Position numbers and translations under genes: made by a program
Part shown: positions 1 through 6,969 of the stretch, in pieces
Position numbering within the stretch: the first letter of the stretch is position 1
How the letters are laid out: every line of letters begins with the position of its first letter
NCBI RefSeq assembly: GCF_023195515.1
Contig: NZ_JALPKR020000002.1
Span: 1,279,001-1,343,000, forward strand
Source: Variovorax sp. S12S4
GTDB taxonomy: Bacteria; Pseudomonadota; Gammaproteobacteria; Burkholderiales; Burkholderiaceae_C
Length of the DNA: 64,000 nucleotides
Direction of reading: 5' to 3'
Notes under the pieces: model-generated
Database searches by the model: none
Told to the model about the DNA's origin: nothing
The model's input: the letters and a program-made list of their open reading frames with translations, nothing else

Positions 1-58
1 CGCTGCTGCTGCGGCTGGGGTGACAGCCGCCACGGTGCGGAAGACAATTCGACGGCCC

Positions 59-775
59 ATGCAAACGCCAACAGTACGCCCCCACGCAGAACCGGGCAGC
101 CTTTCGCTGCGCGACTACGGAGACTCGCGCGGCAGCCACGCGCATGACCATTTCCAGGTGCTGATCGGCCTGGCGGGCGTGCTCGAACTCGAAGTGGAAG
201 GCCGCGGAGCCCGCGTCGGCGCCGGCGAGTCGCACGTGGTGGTGCCCGGTGACCGGCACGACTTTGAATCCCGCGGCGGCAGCCAGTGCCTCATTCTCGA
301 TACCCACCAGCCACAGTGGGCGCGCTGCGCAGGGCGCCCACCGGTGGATGCGTCGCGGCTGCATGCCTTGGCAAAGTACCTCGCGCAATGCGCGCAGCAT
401 CCGTACGCGTCCGCCTTGGCCCTGCAGCACGGCCCTGCGCTGCTGCTGGAAGCTTGGGGAGCGGCAGCGCCGGCCCACGGTCGCGGCCGCGCCATCGACT
501 GGACCGCGCTCGCGGCCTGGGCCCGTGCTCGCTGGCATGAGCCGCTGGGCGTCGCCGATCTCGCACGCGTGGCGTGCCTGAGTCCGAGCCAGTTCGCGCA
601 GCGCTGCCGCGACGAGCAAGGCATGAGCGCGATGCACTGGCTGCGCGCGATGCGGCTCGCGCATGCGCGCGAGCTGCGGCTGGCCGGCGTGGGCGTGGCC
701 GAAACGGCGCGCCGCACGGGCTACCGTTCGCCCTCCGCGCTCACCGCGGCATTGCGCAGGCTTGGCAGCTTCTAA
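59..775 (+). CDS. AraC-family transcriptional regulator
   Basis: A 238-residue regulator. The N-terminal half (about residues 15-90) looks like a cupin-type sensor with a HAHDHFQVL segment. The last 90 residues carry two AraC-type helix-turn-helix units (VADLARVACLSPSQFAQR and VAETARRTGYRSPSALTAAL). A GTG at 20 is in frame, but the ATG at 59 gives the expected family length, so it is preferred. Neither has a strong ribosome site. An EamA-type exporter gene begins 74 bp downstream on the same strand, so this protein may control it. The effector is unknown. Confidence 0.85.
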   Translation: MQTPTVRPHAEPGSLSLRDYGDSRGSHAHDHFQVLIGLAGVLELEVEGRGARVGAGESHVVVPGDRHDFESRGGSQCLILDTHQPQWARCAGRPPVDASRLHALAKYLAQCAQHPYASALALQHGPALLLEAWGAAAPAHGRGRAIDWTALAAWARARWHEPLGVADLARVACLSPSQFAQRCRDEQGMSAMHWLRAMRLAHARELRLAGVGVAETARRTGYRSPSALTAALRRLGSF

Positions 776-849
776 GCCGCACCGAAGATCGTCGCCGCGC
801 GACGATGCACCGGCGCTGCGCGACGACCGGGCCGCTTAAGCTCGGAGCG

Positions 850-2097
850 ATGTCTCCCACGCTCCTCGCCCTGATCGCCATCGCGCTATGGGCCACGCTC
901 GCTTCGCTGGGCACGGCGCTTTCGCACCTGCCGCCCTTCCTGCTCACAGGCCTTGCTCTGATCATCGGCAGCATTCCGAGCTGGCCGCTGGTGCTGCGCG
1001 ACCGCAACGCCTGGCGCGTGCCGCCGCGCACGCTGGCGCTGGGCATCTATGGCCTGTTCGGCTTTCACTTCCTGCTGTTCATCGCGTTGCGGCATGCCCC
1101 GCCGGTCGAAGCCAATCTGGTGAACTACCTGTGGCCGCTCTTCATGGTGGTGCTCGCGCCGGTGCTGCTGCCAGGCATGTCGCTGCGGCCGCTGCATGTG
1201 GTGGCCGCCTTGCTGGGCTTCGCGGGCGCCGCCATTGCGATTCTCGGCGCCCGCGAAGGCGCCGCTTCCACCTCGGGCGCCGCGGGGCAGTACTGGGGCT
1301 TTCCGCCGGCGCTGGGCTCGGCTTTCATCTGGGCCAGCTATTCGCTGTGGACCAAGCGCGTGGCGGCCTTCCCCACCTCGGCCATCGGCCTGTTCGGCCT
1401 GGTCTCGGGCGTGCTGTCGCTGGCTTGCCATGCGCTGCTCGAAGCCTCGATCGTGCTCTCCGCCAAGGACTGGCTGCTGGTCGCGCTGTGCGGCCTGGGC
1501 CCGCTCGGTGCGGCCTTCTTCGTCTGGGACATGGCGCTCAAGCGCGGGGATGCGCGGCAGATCGGCATCCTGAGCTACATCACGCCGCTGGGCTCCACCG
1601 CGCTGCTGCTGGCGGTGACGGGACGCCCGCTCACCTGGAGCATCGCGCTGGCCGCGGCGCTGATCATCTCGGCCGCGGTGATGGGCACACGCGCGCGTGA
1701 ATACGTCCGCGTCCGACGGATTGGCGCCGTTTTTATGGCTAGAGTGGAAGCTCCGGAAAAAAGGAGCCCACCCATGGACAACAAGAACAACAACGAAAAT
1801 TTCGAGATCACCCCCAAGCTGGTGTTCGACCTGAACCTGGCGCTGTACCTCGACCTGGTGGCCGCGCTCCAAGGCGCGGGCGCCATCACCTACCGGCAGA
1901 TGGCGGCCCGGGTGCTCAACATCAGCATGGACGCCCGCGCAGACGGCGAGACCGGTCTCTCGACGGTGCTCGAAGGCATTGCCAAGGGCTTTGCCGGGCA
2001 CGGCGATGGCCTGTCGATCGAAACACTGAAGGCCGCCCGGGGCCTGCGCGAAGACGAGGCGATGGGCGACATTCCGATGCGGCCCAGCGAGCCCTGA
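850..2097 (+). CDS. EamA/DMT-family transporter, reading on without a stop into the next small gene
   Basis: Residues 1-285 form a complete ten-helix drug/metabolite transporter of the EamA type, an inner-membrane exporter of small metabolites. The last helix ends at about 1700 (ALIISAAVMGTRAR). A GGAG lies five bases before the ATG. The frame then has no stop and runs through about 75 bp that looks intergenic into a separate-looking small gene at 1774, giving 415 codons. A neighbouring frame has TGA at 1698-1700, just where the transporter would be expected to end, so a small indel in the GC-alternating run may have removed the natural stop. The transporter identity is secure; the fusion is doubtful. 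Confidence 0.75.
   Translation: MSPTLLALIAIALWATLASLGTALSHLPPFLLTGLALIIGSIPSWPLVLRDRNAWRVPPRTLALGIYGLFGFHFLLFIALRHAPPVEANLVNYLWPLFMVVLAPVLLPGMSLRPLHVVAALLGFAGAAIAILGAREGAASTSGAAGQYWGFPPALGSAFIWASYSLWTKRVAAFPTSAIGLFGLVSGVLSLACHALLEASIVLSAKDWLLVALCGLGPLGAAFFVWDMALKRGDARQIGILSYITPLGSTALLLAVTGRPLTWSIALAAALIISAAVMGTRAREYVRVRRIGAVFMARVEAPEKRSPPMDNKNNNENFEITPKLVFDLNLALYLDLVAALQGAGAITYRQMAARVLNISMDARADGETGLSTVLEGIAKGFAGHGDGLSIETLKAARGLREDEAMGDIPMRPSEP
1774..2097 (+). CDS. Small hypothetical protein with its own ribosome site
   Basis: A 107-residue acidic protein beginning MDNKNNNENFEITPKLVFDL. I do not recognise the family. A strong purine-rich ribosome site (AAAAAAGGAG at about 1757-1766) lies directly before the ATG. 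It is therefore probably translated independently even though the upstream transporter frame reads into it. There is no signal peptide or membrane segment. The middle (about residues 20-45) looks like an amphipathic helix. Confidence 0.6.
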   Translation: MDNKNNNENFEITPKLVFDLNLALYLDLVAALQGAGAITYRQMAARVLNISMDARADGETGLSTVLEGIAKGFAGHGDGLSIETLKAARGLREDEAMGDIPMRPSEP

Positions 2098-2104
2098 GTC
2101 CTGC

Positions 2105-3148
2105 TCAGTCTTCCGCCACCTGCAGCACCAGCTTGCCGAAGTTCTCCCCGGCAAACAGCTTGTTGAGCGACTCGGGGAAGGTGTCGAGCCCCTTCACGAT
2201 GTCTTCCTTGCTCTTCATGCGGCCGTCCTTCAGGTAGCCGGCGAGTTCCGCCACGGCAATGTGGAACCGGTCGGCATAGTCGAACACCACAATGCCTTCC
2301 ATGCGCGCGCGGTTCACCAGCAGGCTCAGGTAGTTCCTGGGGCCGGCGCCCGGCATGCTGTTGGCATTGTTGTACTGGCTGATGGCGCCGCAGATGATCA
2401 CGCGGGCCTTGCGCGCGAGCCGCGCCAGCACCGCGTCGAGGATTTCTCCGCCCACGTTGTCGAAATAGATGTCGACGCCCTTCGGGCAATGCGTCTTGAG
2501 GCCTTCGCGCACCGCACCCGCGCCGGCCTTGTAGTCGATGCAGGCGTCGAAGCCCAGCTCTTTCACCACCCAGTCGCACTTGGCGGCACCGCCGGCAATG
2601 CCGACCACGCGGCAACCCTTGATCTTGGCCAACTGGCCCACCGTCTGCCCCACGGCGCCGGCCGCGCCGGAGACCACCACGGTTTCGCCCGGCTTGGGCT
2701 GGCCCACGTCCATCAGGCCGAAGTAGCCGGTCATCCCCGGCATGCCGAGCACGTTGAGCCATTGGGTGATGGTGCCGACATTCAGGTCGATCTTCACAAG
2801 GCCGTTGCGCTTGATCTGGTCCTGCGGAATCAGGATGTATTCCTGCACGCCGAGCGTGCCGTAGACCGCATCGCCCACCGCGAATTGCGGGTTCTTCGAG
2901 GCGACCACGCGGCCGACGCCCCCGGCGCGCATCACTTCGTCGATGGCCACGGGTGCGATGTAGCTCTTGGCGTCGTTGAGCCAGCCGCGCATGGCCGGGT
3001 CGAGGGACAGCGACAGCGTCTTGACCAGCACGCCGCCTTCGGCCGGCTCACCGACGGGTTCGGTCGTGAACTTCCAGTTCTCGCGCGTGGCCGCGCCTTC
3101 GGGGCGCTTGGCAAGACGAACCTGATGGTTGGTAAGTGGGCTGCTCAT
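2105..3148 (-). CDS. NADP-dependent oxidoreductase, CurA/PTGR type (MDR family)
   Basis: A 347-residue zinc-free medium-chain reductase of the kind that reduces the double bond of enones (curcumin reductase, prostaglandin/leukotriene reductase family). The N-terminal GroES-like domain carries a LSLDPAMRGWLND segment typical of this subgroup. The Rossmann domain starts with VVSGAAGAVGQTVGQLA at about residues 155-170. The ATG at 3148 is preceded by AGGAG, whereas an in-frame ATG 28 codons further upstream lacks family similarity. Its stop faces the end of the upstream plus-strand gene seven bases away. The physiological substrate cannot be read from sequence. Confidence 0.88.
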   Translation of the reverse strand: MSSPLTNHQVRLAKRPEGAATRENWKFTTEPVGEPAEGGVLVKTLSLSLDPAMRGWLNDAKSYIAPVAIDEVMRAGGVGRVVASKNPQFAVGDAVYGTLGVQEYILIPQDQIKRNGLVKIDLNVGTITQWLNVLGMPGMTGYFGLMDVGQPKPGETVVVSGAAGAVGQTVGQLAKIKGCRVVGIAGGAAKCDWVVKELGFDACIDYKAGAGAVREGLKTHCPKGVDIYFDNVGGEILDAVLARLARKARVIICGAISQYNNANSMPGAGPRNYLSLLVNRARMEGIVVFDYADRFHIAVAELAGYLKDGRMKSKEDIVKGLDTFPESLNKLFAGENFGKLVLQVAED

Positions 3149-3251
3149 GGTGTCTCCTGGATTGACGGGGGCGCTGGCACGGAGGCGCATCGTAGCTCCG
3201 CACTTCGCGCCACTTGGTAGCGCAGGCGACACCAGAAGTGCCGTTGGCGAA

Positions 3252-4646
3252 CTAGAGCCGGACGACGATCTGCAGACCCGGATGCGCGTTGCGCACGGTC
3301 AATGTGCCGCCATGCGCCTCGGCAATCAGCCGGCACAGGTACATGCCCAGCCCCACGCCGCCGGTGGCCCGCGCCCGCGCGCCGTCGGTGCGGTAGAAGG
3401 GCTCGGTGAGCCGCTCGACCTGCGCTTCGTCGACGCCGGGGCCGTAGTCCCGCACCTCGAGCTCAACACCCTGCACCTTGCCGTCCACCACGGCCCGCAG
3501 CGACACGCACGGCGGCCGCGGCGCACCGGAGCTGTAGCGCAAGGCGTTGTCCAGCAGGTTGCGCACCAGCAGGCGTATGCGCATGCGGTCGATGCCATGC
3601 GGCGGCAGGCCTTCCGCCAGGTCGAGATGCACGTTCTGCGCGCCGGCCATTTCGGCCACGATTTCGCGCACCAGCACGGCCAGGTCGACCGGCTCGCGCT
3701 GCAGCGCCACATGCGGACTTGCGAGGCGCTCGCTTTCGAGCAGGTCGCTGATCAGGTCGCGCATCTCGTTCAGGTCGCGAAGAAGCGCCTCGCGCTCGGC
3801 CGCTCCTTCGGGCGTGGCCGGCAGCAGCTCGGCATTGAGCCGGGCGCGCGTGAGCGGCGATCGCAGTTCATGGCTGAGCGCGAGCAACAGGCCGCGCTTG
3901 GCGTCGAGCATGGCCTGGATGTCGTCGGCCATGGTGTTGATGCGCTCCGCAAGGTCGCCAAGGTCGTCGTTCCGGCGCACGGGAATGGGCTGCGTGAACT
4001 CGCCGCGGCCAAAGCGCTGCGCGCCCTCGCGGATATCGATCAGCGGCCGCAGCAGGCGGCTCACATAGGCATAGCCCAACACCACAAGCAGCAGCAGCGC
4101 GCCGAGCGTGGCCCAGGCCACGGCACGCGGCGCGAGCTTCCAGAGCTTGGGCGCCCAGCCGAAGATCACGCGGTGGCCGTCGGCCGTGGGACGGATGAAC
4201 CACTTGTCGTTCCACGGCTCCTCGTCGCGGTCATGCATCCAGCCGCCGCGGCCGTTGCTGCCGCCGGGGTTGGAGTCCCAGTTGACCGTGGGCCCCACGA
4301 TGCGGATGGTGATGGGCAGCCGGGCCACCAGCGCCTCCGCGCGCGCAATGTCGGGCGGCGTGCCGATCTCGGCGACGAGCCGGTCGGCATAGTCCACCAG
4401 CATCGGCTTGGCGGCCTCGGCCCATCCGGTGGAGAAGGATCTCTTCATGCCCCCCATGAACACCACGGCCATGACCAGCGCCAGCAGCACGAACATCATC
4501 ACGAGACGGATGCGCAGCGAGCGGCGCCAGCGGCGCTTGCCCTGCACCTTCTCGTGCCACTGCTCGTGCCATTGCCTGCGCAGCTCGGCGCGGCGGCAAG
4601 TCATTTCGCGCCAGGCGTTGCGCAAGCCTCCCTTGCGAGCCCTCAT
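3252..4646 (-). CDS. Sensor histidine kinase (CpxA/OmpR-partner type)
   Basis: A 464-residue inner-membrane kinase. It has a transmembrane helix at about residues 47-67 (MMFVLLALVMAVVFMGG), a periplasmic domain rich in Gly/Trp/Asp (WMHDRDEEPWNDKWF), a second helix (LGALLLLVVLGYAYV) and a HAMP segment. A HisKA domain follows with H-box SHELRSPLTR, then an ATPase domain with N-box LLDNALRYS, G1 DYGPGVD and G2 GGVGLGMYL. Its ATG overlaps the stop of the response-regulator gene in ATGA, so the two are translationally coupled. A Spy/CpxP-like gene upstream suggests an envelope-stress role, by analogy with Cpx. Confidence 0.92.
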   Translation of the reverse strand: MRARKGGLRNAWREMTCRRAELRRQWHEQWHEKVQGKRRWRRSLRIRLVMMFVLLALVMAVVFMGGMKRSFSTGWAEAAKPMLVDYADRLVAEIGTPPDIARAEALVARLPITIRIVGPTVNWDSNPGGSNGRGGWMHDRDEEPWNDKWFIRPTADGHRVIFGWAPKLWKLAPRAVAWATLGALLLLVVLGYAYVSRLLRPLIDIREGAQRFGRGEFTQPIPVRRNDDLGDLAERINTMADDIQAMLDAKRGLLLALSHELRSPLTRARLNAELLPATPEGAAEREALLRDLNEMRDLISDLLESERLASPHVALQREPVDLAVLVREIVAEMAGAQNVHLDLAEGLPPHGIDRMRIRLLVRNLLDNALRYSSGAPRPPCVSLRAVVDGKVQGVELEVRDYGPGVDEAQVERLTEPFYRTDGARARATGGVGLGMYLCRLIAEAHGGTLTVRNAHPGLQIVVRL

Positions 4647-5344
4647 GCGGGCTCGCTGCGCGCCACGGCTAGCGCATAGCCGGCGTTGCGAAGCGTCTTG
4701 ATGCAGTCCAGCGGCTCGAGCTTCTTGCGCAGGCGGCTCACCACGATGTCGACCGCGCGCGTGTACAGCTCGGCTTCGTGGCCGCGAAGCCGGTTCAGGA
4801 TGTCGTCGCGGCTGAACACCTTGCCGGGCTCGGCCGCGAGCAGCGCGAGCAGTTCGAATTCGGTGCCGGTCAGCTCGACGCGCTCGCCATGGCGCAGCAC
4901 CTGGCGCCGGTCGAGGTCGATCGACAGGCCGTCGAACACGCGGTGCTGCGTGCCGTTGCCGTTAGGCGCAGCAGGCGTCGTGCTGCGCTGGCGCCGCAGG
5001 ATGGTCTGCACGCGCGCCACCAGTTCGCGCGGCTCGAAGGGCTTGGGCACGTAGTCGTCGGCGCCGAGCTCCAGGCCGACCACCCGGTCCATCACCTCGC
5101 CGCGCGCGGTGAGCATCACGATGGGAATGTCGTTTTCCTTGCGGATCTCGCGGCACAGTGCAAAGCCGTCCATCTCGGGGAGCATCACATCGAGGATCGC
5201 CGCGTCGTAGTGGCCGGCTCGCAGCATGGCCAAGCCTTCGCTCGGCCGGGCGGCACTTTCGAGCGTGCAGCCGAAGCGTGCGAAGTAGGTGGTCAGCGGC
5301 GCGGCGAGGTGTTCGTCGTCGTCGATCAGCAGGATGCGCGGCAT
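4643..5344 (-). CDS. OmpR-family response regulator
   Basis: A 233-residue regulator. The receiver domain has the acidic pair LLIDDDEH, phospho-acceptor Asp in AILDVMLPEMDGF, Thr in MLTARG and Lys in YVPKPFEP. The C-terminal winged-helix domain (about residues 135-228) ends with TRAVDIVVSRLRKKLE and TLRNAGYAL. An upstream in-frame ATG would add 55 unrelated residues, so the start MPRILLIDDDE at 5344 is chosen. It is the first gene of a coupled pair with the histidine kinase (ATGA overlap). Confidence 0.94.
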   Translation of the reverse strand: MPRILLIDDDEHLAAPLTTYFARFGCTLESAARPSEGLAMLRAGHYDAAILDVMLPEMDGFALCREIRKENDIPIVMLTARGEVMDRVVGLELGADDYVPKPFEPRELVARVQTILRRQRSTTPAAPNGNGTQHRVFDGLSIDLDRRQVLRHGERVELTGTEFELLALLAAEPGKVFSRDDILNRLRGHEAELYTRAVDIVVSRLRKKLEPLDCIKTLRNAGYALAVARSEPA

Positions 5345-5462
5345 GGCGGGATTGTGCCTCCTGGCGAACAATTGGCTGACGATCAGGCCGGCGGGCATCG
5401 CACCGCCGCTGTCGTCGTTTCTGTTTTCATTGCCAACGGTGGTGCGCGCCATCGTGCGTGCC

Positions 5463-5855
5463 TCACCACGGGTCGGCCCGCCCGATGCGGCCCAGGTGCG
5501 TGGCGCCAAAGTCGGAGCCGTACTTGAGCCCGTAGCCGAGCGCCCGGTCCAGGCCGATGTGCGTGCACCAGATCAGGCCGCCGGCCACGGCCCAGGGCAT
5601 TGCGGCCAGCACGCCGAGCACCAGCAATGCCACCGCGCCGGCGTACGAATGGGCCGCGTTGTAGAGCGCCGCGCCCACGCGCGGGCCCGCAAGGTAGCCG
5701 AGCACCGCGAGGTCGGGCGCGAGCAGCAACAGTGCGAACATGCCCCAGCCCACGCCGAACTGCGCATAGGCCGCCACCGCCGCGGCCAGCACGACCGCGC
5801 CTTCGAGCCGCAGCAGGGTGCGCACACCGCCCGAGACCGCTTGTTCGCGAGACAC
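5463..5855 (-). CDS. DUF4260 family membrane protein
   Basis: A 130-residue protein with about four hydrophobic segments (VVLAAAVAAYAQFGVGW, MFALLLLAPDLAVLGYLAG, ALLVLGVLAAMPWAVAGG). It ends with the DUF4260 signature HIGLDRALGYGLKYGSDF followed by THLGRIGR. The function of this family is not known. The start is uncertain: the GTG at 5855 fits the family but has only a poor ribosome site. It lies on the same strand between the Spy-like gene and the two-component pair. Confidence 0.75.
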   Translation of the reverse strand: MSREQAVSGGVRTLLRLEGAVVLAAAVAAYAQFGVGWGMFALLLLAPDLAVLGYLAGPRVGAALYNAAHSYAGAVALLVLGVLAAMPWAVAGGLIWCTHIGLDRALGYGLKYGSDFGATHLGRIGRADPW

Positions 5856-5856
5856 C

Positions 5857-5937
5857 GTGGAACCGGCTTCGCCGGTCCACAGAGGCCGCCCCTGGAAAGG
5901 GGCTGGCGAGGCGACACGAAGTGCGCGAAGCCCGGGG
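5857..5937 (+). repeat. Intergenic structured repeat related to the ptsH-ptsI repeat
   Basis: The sequence between the DUF4260 and Spy-like genes holds a strong hairpin (GTGGAACCGGC, TTC loop, GCCGGTCCAC, 5857-5880) and a second small stem (CCCCTGGAAAGGGG, 5890-5903). It ends with GCGACACGAAGTGCG at about 5911, which closely resembles the ACGACACGCAGTGCG of the two repeats at 8788-8950. Membership of one repeat family is inferred from this shared core. The strand assignment is arbitrary. Confidence 0.45.
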
Positions 5938-5948
5938 ATGAATCGAGT

Positions 5949-6416
5949 TCAGCCACGATGGCCCCAGCGGCGGCCGCCGCGATCCATGAAGTCGCGCACC
6001 TTCTGCTGCTGCGCGGCGTTCAGGCTGTCGAAGAAATCAGCGGCGGCGGCAATGATTTCCGGGCTGCCGTTGCGCACGGCCGTGGTCTTCTCGTCGACGA
6101 GCCGCGCGGCACCGGCCTGGTCGAGCTTGTTGCCCGCAAACAGCGCCTTGAACTGCGAACGCGGATCGCCCGCGCCGCCTGCCCCGCGCATGGCTTGGCG
6201 CTGCGCCTGCAGCTTCTCCGCCAGCACGGTGAGCTTCTGCTTTTGCGTAGCGTCGAGTTCCAGCTTGCTGCCGACACGCTCGACCATCTTGGTGCGGAAC
6301 TCGGTGCTGTCGCCGCTGCCCCAGCCGTGCCGATGGCCGCCGCAGCCGGCAATGCTGCCGGCCACAACTGCAAGGCCGGCAAAACCGAAGAGAGTGCGTT
6401 TGATCCAGTGTTTCAT
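5949..6416 (-). CDS. Spy/CpxP-family periplasmic protein
   Basis: A 155-residue exported protein. It has a basic start (MKHWIKRTLFG), a hydrophobic core and a possible lipobox (GSIAGC at about residues 19-24), so it may be a lipoprotein. The mature part is helical, with the LTxxQ-like segments LDATQKQKLTVLAEKLQAQR and LNAAQQQKVRDFMDR typical of Spy/CpxP chaperones, and it ends in a Gly/Arg/His tail. The ATG at 6416 is chosen because the signal sequence starts there. Nearby OmpR/CpxA-like regulators suggest an envelope-stress chaperone or feedback inhibitor; this is inference. Confidence 0.82.
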   Translation of the reverse strand: MKHWIKRTLFGFAGLAVVAGSIAGCGGHRHGWGSGDSTEFRTKMVERVGSKLELDATQKQKLTVLAEKLQAQRQAMRGAGGAGDPRSQFKALFAGNKLDQAGAARLVDEKTTAVRNGSPEIIAAAADFFDSLNAAQQQKVRDFMDRGGRRWGHRG

Positions 6417-6459
6417 GATGTTCCTTGCGGGCCCCAGGGGATGCCCTGCGGGCGGGGTC

Positions 6460-6831
6460 TTAAAGCTTGTTGCTGTTGCCGGCGGCTGCGGCACGGGCGT
6501 CGACCGGGTTCTGCAGCGTGGAGATGACCTTGCTGTTCACGCGCGAGCCCGAGGTCACGTTCTGGTCGGGCGCGGCGGCGGTGCGCATGGCTTCGAAGAC
6601 AACGCCGGCGCGGTCCCTCGACGTGGCCATGGTCTCGGCGCCGCGCGAGCCGCGCACCACGTTCTGGTCGGGTGCCGAAGCCGTGCGCATGGCTTCGGCG
6701 TTGACTTCGGCGCGGCTCTTGGCCGAGGCGAGCGGCTGGACGCCTTCGTAGGTTTCAGCCTTGGCGCCGGCGGCGGCGAGCAAAGCGAAGGAGCCGACGG
6801 TCACGATTTGGGTGAGGGAGAGAGCTTTCAT
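6460..6831 (-). CDS. Small exported protein with two 35-residue repeats (paralogue of 33726-34094)
   Basis: A 123-residue protein with a clear Sec signal peptide (cleavage near AGAKA-ETYEG). The mature part is built from two tandem units of about 32-35 residues, each containing EAMRTAxAPDQNVxxGSR. A second gene at 33726-34094 has the same architecture and the same closing NSKVIST motif. I know such proteins only as uncharacterised Comamonadaceae secreted proteins, perhaps distantly like DUF4148. It is followed by the Spy-like gene 43 bp away. The function is unknown. Confidence 0.8.
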   Translation of the reverse strand: MKALSLTQIVTVGSFALLAAAGAKAETYEGVQPLASAKSRAEVNAEAMRTASAPDQNVVRGSRGAETMATSRDRAGVVFEAMRTAAAPDQNVTSGSRVNSKVISTLQNPVDARAAAAGNSNKL

Positions 6832-6969
6832 GTTCAGGCCTTTCTGTTGTGGAAGAGGAGACCTGATGGTGCTTGCCGCGGCGCGACAAGTCCTTTCACT
6901 GCCGTTTCGGCGTGTTTCGTTTTATTTCTCTTCAGGCCCCTGCCTTTGAGCGAATTGAAGCCGGAAGAA

